A stretch of DNA of 64,000 nucleotides from positions 39,650,984 through 39,714,983 of the forward strand of contig CM030362.1 of the NCBI GenBank assembly GCA_017893485.1. The letters run 5' to 3'. Made by a program: the position numbers and the translations under genes. The notes under the pieces were generated by a model. It did not search any database. It saw nothing but the letters and a program-made list of their open reading frames with translations, and was not told the origin of the DNA. The stretch comes from Hemerocallis citrina. Its lineage: Eukaryota > Streptophyta > Magnoliopsida > Asparagales > Asphodelaceae. This document shows, in pieces, positions 44,608 through 56,804 of the stretch. The stretch's first letter is position 1; every line of letters starts with the position of its first letter.

Positions 44608-47600
44608 TTAGGCTTTGTCATTGTCACCACTGATGTCTGACAGGAGCTCCCTCAGTTCGCCATTCTACAAAATAAAAATAAGAGAACTCAACAACAGTCA
44701 CATTAAGAAAGATAAAACTGTCGTATTAAGAAAGATAAAATCGATGTCAGACAAGAACTACCTGATGCATATTAAGAACAATATCAGATCCACCAATGAA
44801 TTCCCCCTTTACAAATACTTGTGGAAATGTAGGCCAATTGCTGGTGCAAACAGAAACGTCAGTACAGGAACAGTTTGCAAATAGTCTGTTACCAGGTTAA
44901 TATAAACTGCATTAGAAATTAAACAAAGAAAATCAACTTCATACAAATGATTTTTTTTTTAATTTTACGGATATAAAACACTGAAAAATTACTGCTCACA
45001 TCAATCATGAGAACAGCTATTGGAAACAAGTCAAAAGTACAAGGTTTTTATTCTGATGTATAAACAGAATTTTATGAATTGTTTGTTAACCGAGCAATGT
45101 TAATGGACTACGAAACTAGAGTTAGTTTTTATTGAATGGACTTCCAGTGTTATTTCAACTTTATTTTTAAAATAAATTTGCTAATATAAGTTAATATGAA
45201 CAGGTAATATGCTATAATAGTGACCACTGAATAAACTAGCACATGGGGGAGTCCATAAGTAAATAACTAAGGTGGGTCTTCTAAACAATAAAATGAAGGA
45301 AAATAAGAATACAATTGGAACAGCTCACAAGAAACTTAGGGGAAGACCAAAAGCAACGTAGATTAAGGTCGTACGGAAACAATACTTTTTCCGTTAACTT
45401 GCAGACATAGAGAACTGAATGGTTAGGAGTGAAACTGAATCAGATTCTGTGGGTTATTATTTGCCATAGAAATAAATTTAAATCATATGATTACCTGTAT
45501 GGCTATATCCAATCACTTAACCGCAATTCTTTGCTATCAATTCTTGATGCTATATACCTCCCTTGTATAGGATGATTTGGAAGCCTCTCAGATAATAGGT
45601 CATTTTGGGAGGCCAAATTCATTTTTCAAAACAATACTCTACTATGTGTCTTAAAACCATAACATATTCTGATGCTGTTTATTTCTGGGAGACGTGTGGA
45701 TGCACCAGGTGTGAGTTCGGACTCAATTTGTATTGAAGGAGAATGCCGCTCGTCTGCCGACCTTCGGTTGACCTTCTGGGACCTACGATGAACTCGGAAA
45801 GATGTTGAAGGCTGGGCTCGGATCGGAAGGGTCGGATCCGAGGTCTTGTGTACCTGCAGACGGTCCTGAAACACCGGGGTTTATCCCGGTGGCGGACCCT
45901 CCGACGCTCTAGTCAGTCTCTGTGAGAGAGTAGCAATAACTAGGTATATTTAAGTGGCAAAAGATTGATTACCTCAAAAGGTGGGTGTGGGTCTAGTATT
46001 TATAGAGAATCCCAACCGGGTTTGGTTCCACTTGGGGGCCGGGTCTGGATCCGAAAGCCCGTGGGCCTGACGTGGCAGAAGGCCCAGGGGGTTTAGGGCG
46101 GACGTGGCAATACCAGGAGTGGTATAGGGCTGACGTGGCGAAACCCTTGGCGGTATTTGGAGTTGACGTGGCTGATCGCGGGTCTCCTGTGCTTCGGGGG
46201 GGAATCGGAAGGCCTAGGCTGCGCCAGGTCATCCTTCTGCCCCGCCAGAGAGGGGGGACGGCCTGTGGGACTGTCCCGGATCGGACTCCGAGGGCTACTG
46301 AGGCTCGTCGGTACGAGGAGGCCAGTACCGTGAGGGCAAACACGAGGTTCGGCGCCGACCCTGAAGTGGTTCGGAGCCGAACTAGGTTGCTATCTTTATC
46401 TTTCAGAGTGGGAATTGTATCGGGCCCTGGTTGGGCCTCAGGCCATTTTTACCCTGTCACATATTCATTTATTAAATAATTTATTTTCTTAATTACCACA
46501 CTTATATTTTTAAAATTCCTTAAATAATTTATACATGGTTGAGATAGAAATGTTCTTATAAAATTCATATCAATTAGTGCTTCATGAAAGGCAAGAATAT
46601 TCAGATATCTTGAGATTAATAAATTTATTCCGCCTCATGATTATAGTCATCTTATTGTTTGTATTCCAATAATATTAAAATTTAATATTCGTAATACATT
46701 ACATATCATATCCGAATATTCAGGAAATTTTGTTTAATTTTACTTGGGTTAATAAGCAAGTAAGGACTTACCTAAAAGCTTTTACGCCCTCTTTGATTTG
46801 AGGATTTTCTAAAATATTTCTTGGAGTGATGGGAACTTCTGCAACAACCAAATGCAAAGCCATGATCATGAAATAAGTAACAATGTTAACAACAATGACA
46901 AAAGACTGTTACACATGATAGAAGGTTACTTACTATACAGTTGCAGAACCTTGACTGCCAATGCACTAAATCCACATCGAGGAGCATCTGGAACACCCTT
47001 CATATAAATCACTACAGGGTTTTCTTTAACATCCTTCAAAGGAAGCATTAATTAATTTAAATACTAAAAAGTATGACTGCAAGAGCTCTTTATTGAACTA
47101 TAGCAGTAATGATCCATGCAGCTTACCTGGCGAACAATGTCCTTCATGGAGATAGCAGACCCCTCAACCTTGCTAGTTGGTTGAAAGTCCTCATGCGTAT
47201 CAGAATCCCCACCTAACTTTGTTGAGTATTCCAGGCTCTGCTGCAAAATGGATGCTGATGCCATCTGCTAAACAATGTGAAAGATTATATCAGGCCATTG
47301 TAACTGCTGCTGATACAACGTCAAGTTGGAAAAAAGTAGAAAAATTAGACCCTCGCGAGTTGGAGGACGGACGGAAGGAAGAAATGATGAGAGTACGGCT
47401 AGGAAGCACGTGTACAGGCATGGGTACGAGACATGATGCGGGTACAAGACTGCAAAAAATGTACTAGAACACAGGTACACGCCCTTGACATTAGACAGGA
47501 ATACTGAGAATTATGGTAGGATACTTCATCCTTGAGAACAGGATAATCGTCACTCTCCCAGCACAAAGGAAATGACCCCAGGAATATGGGTCAATAGGAT

Positions 47601-50600
47601 CCATTATTTATGAACAAATGCTCAAACAGACATGAATCTACTCTGAGTTGCTAAATAGAAAAGACGGGAAAAGAAAAACATAATGTGAGCCCTTAAAATC
47701 TGTTGCTGCTAATTTCGGTGTGGGAGCAAACACATGATTCGTGAATTCTTTTGAAACCAATAAAAGCAAACATGTTGACTAGTAGCCGGTGTTGACCGTT
47801 TTTAACGCTGTTGCTGATCTACAAAAGGTTCGAAAAGCCGAGATTGATTCCGGCGACAAACCCTCCGACCCTCAAGTCAGTAATCTGAAAGATTATGAAA
47901 AAACTTTTGTGTAGAAAAAATACTGATTACCTGATTCTGACGGGGGTAGGGGTATTTATAGTCACCTTTGGGACCAGTTTCGAGATAATCATTTATCTCT
48001 ACTTCTCGATATTTTTGGATAAGAAATAGAGTTTAAATTCCTTCATGATAAGAGATTTGATTTAAACCGTCTCTTAGGGATAATCATGAATTTAAATAAC
48101 TATTTAAATGACCTTACTGTCACCCTAACCAAGTAAGATAGACCCGTTTTTTGGTTAATGGGCTTGAAAAATACCCAGTTCCCATTTTTTGATCCATTTA
48201 TAATGGAAATTACCGTTTTACCCCTAAAGGCTTTGAGTTTCGTAGTATCCGATTTGAAAGGTCTCGATTTGACTCTATTTCTAGCCATATCACAAGCCCC
48301 CCACTCCCGAAGACTGGTTCACAGCTTTGATGAGTAGTTCGTCCGTTTTTAATGGCTTACAGAATTTATCGGAGTTCTCGGGAACGTTTGAATCTTACTC
48401 AGAGTGTAATGATGCTTTTCTGAGTTTGTAAAAAACTTAGAATTATTTTTTAAAAATTTCAAGATTTTTCTAAAAATTTTCCAATTTTTAATCATATTTC
48501 AACTTTTTTGTTCAATTTCCGAATTTAATAATTAATTTCTGAAATTTTAATTAATTATTCTAAACATAAAATTATTTTTTTCCGGAATATAAAAATATTT
48601 TCCAGAATTTATAATTATTCTTAGAATTTTTAAATTAATTATTTCAATTTTTTATTATTTTCGGAATTTTTAAATAATTAATTCAAATTAATAATTAAAT
48701 AAAGAAATTAATTAAAAAGAAAATACCTTGATCAGATTGCAGTCATCCATCACGATCTAGCGTGAAGATCTAGGAGATCGGACGGCAAATGCTTCTCATG
48801 AGGTTGGATCGGGGGTAGCTCGGAATCGCCCCAAGCTGGTGCATCGCCGAACCCATGTGAACCAATAAGGAGGTGCCACGTGGCGTTGACCGGGGCGAAT
48901 CTCCTTAGATCTTGACCGTTGATCTTGATGGCACGATTTTTTAGGAGATCGAATGGCAAACGCTTCTCTCAGGGTCGGATCGAGGGTAGCTCGGACTCAC
49001 CCCGAGCTGGTGCATCGCGGAACCCACGTGGGCCAGTGAGGAGGCGCCACGTGGCGTTGACTGGTTAAAGTTGACCCAGTCCAATTGACTTCGTCAACCC
49101 TTCGGTTTGCCTTGGTGCAGCTGCATTGTAACTGACTTTCCCGGTGCTACAGAGGTCCAATTGGAGCGTGTGAACCCTCGTTTCAAAGTTTGACTCGAAG
49201 ATCTACAATTTCTTTTAAGAAATCAGTTGAAGAATCATCCTTCTTCAGGGTCAAAACATGCCCGCAATATCTTTACCTCCATGAAGTTGAGAATAGCTTT
49301 GTATGACTGTTGGGAAGATCTATCATTGGAGGCGAGTTTGGGGAGCGTCTCTAGACAAGTTAGGCTCCGAACTTGCTGTTGGTGAAGAAGAGGGTCGCTC
49401 AGAAAGCGAGCGAGATGAAGAGCATCGACGGGCTCTAGGAGAGAGCCGTTCAGGAGGTGAGTTTGAGAAGCAACTCTAGGGATGAGTTAAGCTCCGAACT
49501 CATTTGGACGAAGACCGCTCAGGAGGCGCTCCCGCGATTCTTTCTAGTATGGAATGAGTCAATCATCCACTTTGGTATCTTTTGAACAAAAATGGTAATA
49601 TTGTTCCTCCATTGATTAAGAATTTCGGTCTTTGGGAAGTATCATGATCATCCAATAAGAAGGGTTTCAATTTATTCAAATGAACGATTTGAACACCTAT
49701 GGACTCTAACAACGGATTGCAGGTTTGATCATTCGGACCTTTCAATTCATAGATGTGGATCTCGGACCTATGAATGGGGAGATTCCCGATACTCACAAAG
49801 AAAAAGAAACGAAGTGACTTAGACCAAAAAAAATGAAGTGACTTAGAAAAATCTTGTTTGTCGATAGCCTTGAACCAATCAATAGAATATTGATTAATAT
49901 GTAATCGATCGAACACTACTTGAAAACGGTTCTTCTGTTCGGAAGCGAAATGTTCCAAATGTTCCTGAAAATTCTTGCACCCATTGGACCATTTGTATCG
50001 ACGAAGAGCATCACCAGGCTCTAGAAGAGAGTTGTTCGGGAGGCAAGTTTGAGGAGCAACCCTAGGAGTGAGTTAAGCTTCGAACTCGTTTGGAAGGTCA
50101 TTCGGGAGGCGAGCAGAACGAAGAGCATCACCAGGCTCTAGAAGAGAGTCGTTCAGGAGGCAAGTTTGAGAAGCAACTCTAGGGGTGAGTTGAGCTCCGA
50201 AGTATTTTGGAAGAAAGCCGCTCGGGAGGCGAGCAGAACGTAGAGCATTACCAAGCTATAGGAGAGAGTCGTTCAAGAGGCGAGTTTGAGAAGCAACTCC
50301 AGGGGTACGTTGAGCTCCGAACTCTTTTGGAAGAAGGCAGCTCGGGAGGCGAGCGGAACGAAGAGCATCACCAGGTTTTAGGAGAGAGCCGTTCAAGAGA
50401 CGAGTTTGAGAAGCAACTCTAGGGGCGAGTTGAGCTTCGAACTCGTTTGGAAGAAGGCTGCTTGAGAGGTGAGCAGAACGAAGAGCATCACCAGACTCTA
50501 GGAGAGAGCCGATAGGGAGGAGAATTTGATAAGCAACTCTAGGGTGAGTTGAGCTCCGAACTCATTTGGAAGAAGGCCGCTCGGGAGACGAGCAGAACGA

Positions 50601-53600
50601 AGAGCATCACCAAGCAATAAGAGAGAACCGTTCGGGAGATGAGTTTGATCAGTAACTCTATGAGTGAGTTGAGCTCCGAATTTGCCGTTTGAGCTCAACA
50701 TATTTGGAGAAGCAACCCGATGAGGGAATTGGCACCGACCTTACCGTTTGGACCCAACAAGTTTGTTGAGGCAACTCCATAAGGGAGTTGGAGCCGACCT
50801 TACTGTTTGGACCCAGCAGGCTTGCAGGCTTGTAGGAGTAAGTTGGATGTCATATCCGATGCTTGAAGGTGAACTGGTTGCAGGAGAAGCTCTTTGGACG
50901 AGCTGGGCTCCAGCACCATCGCATGGAGTGAAAGAGTTACTGGTGTGGCTCGGAAAAGAAGCTGAGCACGAAGCTCATTGATGAGGGTTGTCGAGCCGAG
51001 GGAGCAGCTCCAAAGGCAAGCTAGGCACTAGATTCAGTATGTTTAAGTCAAATTTTTTATATAGCCCTGAAAAAGAGTTGATCTCCAAACTTTCTTATTG
51101 CAAAATTTAACCAGTAGTGGGAGTAGTTTGAATGGTCGTTTCAATCCCCGAAACTGCATACTTGCAAGCTGTGAGGATAATTTCAAACCATGATTGTGAA
51201 CTTCGAACTAGTTGTTTCGAAATTATCAACGAGTTGTAGGAGCAATTCCGAATAGTAAGCCACTCCACACTTGCTTGTTTGCAAATGACTAAAGCGGCGT
51301 CGAACCAAGTGTTAGACTCCAAACTTGTTTGAAAGTTTCAACGAGTTATAGGAGCAATTCTGAACGGTGAGCTACTCCACACTTGCTTATTCGCAAGCGG
51401 CTAAAGCGGCGTCGAACCAAGTGTTAAACTCCGAACTTGTTGTTTTAGGGAGGTAACAAGTTTGCGAAGAGTCACCACAGCGGCAAATCGAATGCCAAAC
51501 ATTACTCGCACATAAGCTTGTTTAGAGTGAATTTCAGTCGCGATTATGGACTCTGAACAAGTTGACTCTGGGGATAACGTGTTGTGGGAGCAGATTGAAT
51601 GGCAAGTCGTGCTCTTATGTGCAGATTGCTAGAGCGTCATGCAAGCCACGATTAGGGACTCCGACCACGTTTTAAGTGCCAACTTATTCGAGGAGCATGT
51701 CGCAGGGCAAGCTATACCTCTCCCTTTACTTGGCAAGTAGGCAGTGAGATTTCGGCCCAAGAGTATGGACTCCACACAAGTTGTCCCACGTTTATCCAAG
51801 TGAGAGGAGTGGTTAGACTCTTGACTTGGCATCGAAGGGGTTTATTCTAGAATCCGATGAGTCTCCGGTGAAGTTAGGTAAGAGGATATGAGCACCGAAC
51901 TCATTGCTTAAAGTGGATGAGTTGTTAGTGTAGCTTGGAGGAGGAGCTAAGCACCAAACTCATTGCTTAAAGTGGATGAGTTGCTGGTGTAGCTCGGAGG
52001 AGGAGCTGAGCACTGAACTCATTGCTTGAAGTGGATGAGTTGTTAGTGTAGCTCGGAGGAGCTGAGCACCAAACTTATTGCTTGAAGTGGATGAGTTGTT
52101 GGTGTAGCTTGGAGGAGGAGCTGAGCACTGAACTCGTTGCTTGAAGTGGATGAGTTGTTGGTGTAGCTCGGAGGAGCTGAGCACGGAACTTATTGCTTGA
52201 AGTGGATGAGTTGTTGACAAGGTTTTAAATCTCGAATTTCAGACTCATCTCGACAATGGGTGTTTCGTCTCGAATCGGAGCTCTCAGAAGAGATCTCGGA
52301 GAAATGTGATCAATTGGATGTTCATTTCAGACACTCAATAAACATATTTTTTTGTTACTAAAGATATTATATGTTCTACATGTTATTTATCATATAAAAT
52401 ATTGTATAATGTTACTAATGACATGAATCAATCATGATAAATATTCGCAGAATTTAACAACATAAAAAAGAAATGTAATATAAATATATAACTGAATTGA
52501 ATTTGCATTTATTATAAAAAATGTACTAGTCAATAGACTTACTTGACTTTGCATATACACAAACAATAGAGAGATAAAATCCTCGCATTATCTTAGCTTA
52601 AGATCATACGAAAGACTTATATGCAAAAAATAAAACAAAAAAAATTATATTCACAATCACATTAATGTGTCGATTTCGGTCAATATTTCGGCAATTTTGG
52701 CCAAAATCTACACATTTCGGTCCAAAACGATATGGAGTATAAAATCGGTAATTTCGTATCGGCAAAGCTACTGGAAATTTCGGCCGTATCAGCCGAAATT
52801 TAAAACAGTGGTTGTTGGTGTAACTTGGAGGAGGAGCTGAGCACCGAACTCATTGCTTGAAGTGGATGAGTTGTTGGTGTAGCTCGGAGGAGGAGCGAGC
52901 TGAGTACCGAACTCATTGCTTAAAGTGGATGAGTTGTTGGTGTAACTCGGAGGAGCTGAGCACCAAACTTATTGCTTGAAGTGGATGAGTAGTTGGTGTA
53001 GCTCGGAGAAGGAACTAAGCACCGAACTCATTGCTTAGGGTGGATGAGTTGTTGGTGTAGCTCGGAGGAGAAGCTGAGCACCGAACTCATTGCTTGAATT
53101 AGGATAGTAATACAAGAATTTTCAAAAGAAAATGTTGAACTATTTCTTAAGATGACAAACTAGTCGACTGCTATGGTTGCACGCCTTTATTACAAATTCT
53201 AAAGTACGTGGCTGTTTCAATTGCTAGCCTTTATTACATACTGTGACCGTTATAAGTATTGTTCGTTATTACATGTTTGAACTAAAGGGACTTGGAGGAG
53301 AGCATTAAGCTCTTTCGTTGAACTTTATGAGGTGTTCAGCATTCTGAGTTATTGATATCTTCTTCCCCCCAAAGTCTTCAAGTTGGTAAACACTTGGACA
53401 GACAACTTTTGGAGACTTTGTATAGTCCTTATTCTCACCGATATGTTTGACAATTTGTTCTTCGAGTTGGGGGGGGGGGGGGGGGGGGGGGGGGTCTCTT
53501 ACTCACACGCAAGCTCTTCGTCTCATCATGTTAGAAGCATGGGGTGTCTTTGAGGTCGTCAACTGGCTCGGGGGCAGAGTGGCTTTTCTCTGGGGGAGAT

Positions 53601-56600
53601 TCCACAGCGTCGATGGGCAGGAATGAGCCCCCCATTGTAGCGGTATAACATGCTCGGGCTGCTGCTTTGACTTCCTTTAACTTCCCTACCCCAAAGGATG
53701 TTGAGAATTTCATTTTCATGTGGAAAGCTGAAGGCACAACATGGAGAGCTTCGAAGTCGGGACGGTCGAGGATGGCATTGTAGACGACCTTCATGTTAAC
53801 GACCATAAAGTTTATGGCCTCGGTGCAAGTTGTTGGGACCTTACCTTATTACATCTAGCGTGACTATTCATCTATCTGAACAGAGACTCCGGAGAAGCCA
53901 AGTAGATTATATCCTGCGGGCTTGAGGCGGTTTCGAGAGAGCTTAAGTTTTTCGAATGCATCTAGGAAGAGTATGTTGACGGAACTACCATTGTCGACCA
54001 GGATTCGACGCACCTCGTGATTGGCCATGTGGAGATTAATTACGAGAGCATCGCGTTGAGGCGTTCGGACGCCTTCTAGGTCTTTGTCTGAGAAGGTCAC
54101 GGGAACTCCAAAGCTTTTGGATGGAGAAAGGCTAAGTACCGAATTGACTTCCCGGATAAAAGCCTTTCGGGAGGAGTTCGATTCTTCCCCCCATAGGTCC
54201 TACGTGGATAGAGTGGAGGACTGCTCCCGGCTCTGAGTGAGGATTGGCTCCGCCCTTCCTGACAAACTTGGCTAAGTGTCCACGATGAATGAAGGCTTCA
54301 ATCTCCTCCTGGAGGGCTAGACAATCATTTGTGTCGTGATCGTGGTCCCTGTGAAAGCGGCACCACTTGTCTTTGTTCCTTCTCTTACAGGGGGTATTCA
54401 TCTTCGGGGGTGGATGGAGCAGTCCAACTTTGTCTACTTCCATGAGGACGGCCGATATGCAGGCATTGAGCAGGGTGAACTTTTCAAAATGAGGAGGGGG
54501 GACGTTGGCCGTTATTATCCTTCTGGAGCTTCTTGGGACCTTCTTCATCTGCACCCTTCCGTTTGTTCCCAGATGGAAGCTCCTTCTGATCATGGAGATG
54601 CAGGGCCTCTTCAGCTCGGATATACTTCTCACTCCTTAGCAGGAGTTTCGAGAAGTCCCGATGAGGCTTCTTAGCGAGGGATGCCTTCAGATCAGCATGG
54701 TTGATATTGTGTCAGAATGCTACAGAGGCCACTGATTAGTCGAGAGAGGCGATAGACCGAGCTTCGGTGGCGATAAAGCGCCGAACATAGTCTCTTAGGA
54801 GCTCGCCTTTCCTTTGACTAAGGGCTAGCAAATATGCGATTGTTTTCTCGATTCGGCGGCTGCTGACGAAGTGGGTGAGGAAAAGCTCCTCGAACTGGGC
54901 AAACGAGAAGATGGAGGCTGGAGATAAACGGGAGTACCATTCTCTTACTGGGCCCTTCAACGTGGCCGGGAAGGTCTTGCAGAAGAGCACGTTTGAGGCT
55001 TGATGGATCATCATGAGAATTTTAAAACTCCTAATATGATCAGCCGGGTCAGACTCCCCGTTGTAGGATTCAAAATTGGACGGCTTGAAGGTATTAGGGA
55101 GCGGGGCTTCCATGATGGTCTTGGAGAAGGGGGGTCTGCTTGGGCAAAAATTCTTGGTATGTTGACTTTCTTCAAGGTTGATTTTGCTAAGGCACCTCTC
55201 CACATCTCGAAGGCGACGATGGACTGAGTCATCCCTTTCGTCGGATCTAATCGACCCAAGGGATTCTCCTTCATGAGGGGTGGCATGGCGAGGGCTAGGT
55301 GTGCGCGGTCGTGACTTGGAGCAATGTTGAGGGCTTGCAGGATATCATCTTTGAAGTTTTGGAATTCCGCATGGGTGATCGGTGCCCCTCCATCCCGACG
55401 AACTCTTGGTGCTGAATGGCTCATTGGGGTGAGGCTTCTTCGCTGACAACGGGGAAGGGACCCCCTCTGCATCCTCGGAGAGGGGGGCCTTCTGGGTCTC
55501 AACCTTTAAGGAGAACGGTCCCTCTGGCCTTTTTGGTGCTCTAGATGAGGGACCTCATCGCGAGCTCGCCTTTCATTGAAGCGGGTTCGGAGGTCAACAC
55601 CTTGTTGACGGTTGACGACGACTTGACGGAGGTTTCTTGACCCTTGAGAACCTTGTGAGGTCATTGAGTCGGTGGAAGGATTGTGGACCAAGACATGGTC
55701 ATGGAGATGTTCTTGACGGCTTCGACAGGAGCCCCCCGGCGTAGCCCCTCTGAACATGGGGCAAGCCTGTTGGGGAGGCGGCTGTTCAGATTGATGTTGT
55801 TGAACTTGTCGATCTTACTGAAGATGAACATCCTCAAGTGGAGATGGAGGAAGAGGGGTGGCTCTTCGGTTTGACGCCGCCGCCTTCCCTTTTCCCTTTA
55901 GAGGCATGGCTGAAAACTGCTTTTACCGGCGAGTATGGTTGGATTACTTTTTCAGATCCCACAAGCGGCGCCAATCTGTTGCTACTAATTTCGGTGTGCG
56001 AGCAAACAGATAATTCATGAATTCTTCTGAAACCAATAAAAGCAAACATGTTGACTACTGGCCAGTGTTGACCGTTCTCAACGCTGTTGCTGACCTGCAA
56101 AAAGTTTGAAACACCGGGATTGATCCCGACGACAAACCCCTCGACGCTCAAGTCAGTAATCTGAAAAATTATAAAATAGCTTGTGTAGAAAAAATACTGA
56201 TTACCTGATTCTGATGGGATTAGGGGTATTTATAGTCGCCTTTGGGACAAGTTTCGAGATAATCATTTATCTCTACTTTCCAGTGTTTTTGGATAAAAAA
56301 TAGAGTTTAAATTCCTTCATGATAAGAAATTTGGTTTAAACAGCCTCTTAGGGATAATCATGAATTTAAATAACTCTTTACATGCCCTGGGTTTATTTAT
56401 AATAGGTTGTCACCCTAACCCAGTAAGGTAGACCCGTTTTTTGGTTATTGGGCTTGGAAAAAATCCAGTTCCCACTGTCGGACCCGTTTATAATGGAAAT
56501 TATTGTTTTACCCCTGAGGGGCTTTGATATTCATACCCGATTTGAACGGTCCTGATTTGACTCTATTCCTAGCCATATCAAAATCATTAATGCATTCAAG

Positions 56601-56804
56601 ACAGCAACTATTGAAGTCTTTTGCCATCACAGATCACCTTCCTCAGCCATTAAACAAGTGATTTTCAAATCCATGAATCACAAGTATGGTTGCAAGTAAA
56701 TTACAAAACTAATGAGCCCAAAAGTATAATATATTTACCATCGAGTTGTATAACTGAATAGATCTCAGAAGACCCTTGTAAAGCATGCTTAATGGCCTCG
56801 CCAT
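44608..56804 (-). CDS. GRXS15: Monothiol glutaredoxin S15 (CGFS type), 6 coding exons
   Basis: Coding exons on the - strand: 56804-56739, 47264-47127, 47033-46934, 46838-46772, 44840-44762 and 44664-44608. All joins are GT/AG and in phase, giving 507 nt and 168 residues, close to Arabidopsis GRXS15 (169). Exon 1 ([15 protein letters not shown]...) is basic and Ser/Leu-rich like a mitochondrial transit peptide. The active site CGFS is at residues 88-91 ([12 protein letters not shown]), followed by [19 protein letters not shown], the glutathione- and cluster-binding part. GRXS15 carries iron-sulfur clusters in mitochondrial cluster assembly and lipoyl-dependent metabolism (known of the family). 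Intron 1 is 9474 bp because of a gypsy element; intron 4 holds a solo LTR. Exon 2 has a NAGNAG-like acceptor (TAGCAG) that could add one Gln. No disabling change seen. Confidence 0.93.
45670..46461 (-). mobile_element. Solo LTR in GRXS15 intron 4, TSD TATTC
   Basis: 792 bp, GC-rich, TGATGC... to ...GTCACA on the + strand, with the exact 5-bp duplication TATTC (45665-45669, 46462-46466). Its ACACCGGGGTTTATCCCGG stretch and following TCCGACGCTC resemble the LTRs at 47701 and 55977, so it belongs to a related Tat-like gypsy family. The long ORFs on both strands here are a by-product of GC content. Orientation is inferred from that similarity. Confidence 0.88.
47701..48292 (-). repeat. 3' LTR of TR-GAG element
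   Basis: 592 bp, TGTTGCTGCTAATTTCGG... to ...CTAGCCATATCA on the + strand. The other copy, at 55977, is 12 bp longer. Confidence 0.93.
48293..48309 (-). other. Polypurine tract of TR-GAG element
   Basis: On the - strand GGGAGTGGGGGGCTTG, adjoining the 3' LTR. Confidence 0.8.
48310..48730. other. AT-rich spacer of TR-GAG element
   Basis: Very AT-rich, with many AATTTTT/AAAATTT short repeats and no coding sequence. Possibly a matrix-like or satellite-like filler. Confidence 0.4.
48745..49070. repeat. Two direct repeats of about 185 bp
   Basis: AGGAGATCG(G/A)ACGGCAAA... through GCCACGTGGCGTTGAC occurs at about 48770-48890 and 48948-49060. Both copies carry a CACGTGG G-box-like core. Confidence 0.75.
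49370..50760. repeat. Tandem array, period about 120 bp, split by ycf2 fragment
   Basis: The marker GAGCATCACCAGGCTCTAG or a close variant recurs near 49418, 50006, 50123, 50243, 50363, 50483 and 50602, so spacing is 117-120 bp. Units also hold GAGTTTGAGAAGCAACTC and GAGTTGAGCTCCGAACTC. The piece before 49531 and the piece after 50000 belong to one array cut by chloroplast-derived DNA. The array degenerates after about 50700. A 120-bp period allows in-frame translation of units over some copies (50207-50422), but no protein family was recognised. Confidence 0.85.
49531..50000 (-). pseudogene. ycf2: Chloroplast ycf2 fragment (nuclear plastid DNA)
   Basis: On the - strand this encodes a piece of the large plastid protein Ycf2: recognisable short runs include [46 protein letters not shown] and FLINGGTI. 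About 470 bp match from CGATACAAATGG to GAATCGCGG. Small changes and one frameshift near 49575 show it is not selected. It has no start and no function here. It lies exactly inside a 120-bp tandem array of a retrotransposon, with array sequence directly on both sides. Confidence 0.92.
51210..51450. repeat. Two direct repeats of about 112 bp
   Basis: The block from CAACGAGTTGTAGGAGCAAT to GTCGAACCAAGTGTTAGACT (about 51228-51330) recurs at about 51340-51435. Confidence 0.75.
51895..53100. repeat. Tandem array, 59/56-bp units, split by MITE
   Basis: Units like CATTGCTTGAAGTGGATGAG...GTGTAGCTCGGAGGAGGAGC start near 51903, 51962, 52021, 52077, 52136 and 52192, then resume after the MITE (52811-53100). 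Spacing alternates between 59 and 56 bp because of one GAG triplet. About eleven units in all. Confidence 0.85.
52218..52810. mobile_element. MITE with GTTTTAAAT ends, in tandem array
   Basis: Second copy of the element at 31300-31906, same orientation. Terminal inverted repeat GTTTTAAAT/ATTTAAAAC (about 52222 and 52806). The interrupted unit lets the flanks be seen: GTTGTTG on both sides suggests a 7- to 9-bp target duplication, Mutator-like. Confidence 0.8.
53469..53494. repeat. Run of 26 G
   Basis: Homopolymer just downstream (- strand sense) of the protease end. Its length is unreliable in any assembly. Confidence 0.9.
53531..54100 (-). pseudogene. TR-GAG aspartic protease region
   Basis: Two neighbouring frames (54100-53864 and 53806-53531) make a Tat-type retropepsin: active-site [13 protein letters not shown], then YNAILDRP and a C-terminal stretch. 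A frameshift or stop near 53835 separates them. After this no reverse transcriptase follows, so this is the end of coding sequence in the element. Confidence 0.8.
54132..55757 (-). pseudogene. TR-GAG gag, broken
   Basis: An Arg/Gln-rich N-terminus (55757-55506), a gag core with [17 protein letters not shown] and [20 protein letters not shown] sequence (about 55200-54736), and a Tat-type zinc motif [14 protein letters not shown] (near 54350). At least three frame changes or stops (about 55503, 55190 and 54680) break it. Retrotransposon gag packages RNA. Confidence 0.82.
55955..55973 (-). other. Primer-binding site of TR-GAG element
   Basis: TGGCGCCGCTTGTGGGATC on the - strand, three bases after the 5' LTR. 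TGGCGCC is usual for Tat/Athila-type gypsy elements. Confidence 0.75.
55977..56580 (-). repeat. 5' LTR of TR-GAG element
   Basis: 604 bp with the same ends as the 3' LTR and a TATTTATAGT promoter-like stretch near 56229. Confidence 0.93.

Larger units (their letters stand above)
47701..56580 (-). mobile_element. Pol-less gypsy element (TR-GAG type, Tat-like), TSD AAATC
   Basis: Complete 8.9-kb insertion with LTRs of 592 and 604 bp and exact duplication AAATC (47696-47700, 56581-56585), in intron 1 of GRXS15 and in the same orientation as the gene. The - strand order is LTR, primer site, gag, protease, then about 5.2 kb without any reverse transcriptase or integrase, made of tandem arrays, an inserted ycf2 piece and a MITE. 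Gag and protease resemble the Tat branch of Ty3/gypsy. Elements with gag but no polymerase are known as TR-GAG and depend on partners. LTRs differ by several percent, so it is not recent. Confidence 0.92.

Noticed and set aside
45993..46479. Overlapping long ORFs on both strands in GC-rich DNA
   Set aside because: They lie inside a solo LTR with an exact target duplication; length is due to GC content and the peptides resemble no family.
49563..49958. 131-residue ORF as a nuclear gene
   Set aside because: It is an internal piece of plastid ycf2 without start or promoter, with retroelement repeats on both sides.
50000..50760. CRISPR-like regular repeats
   Set aside because: A 120-bp head-to-tail array without spacers, in a plant retrotransposon; ordinary tandem repeat.
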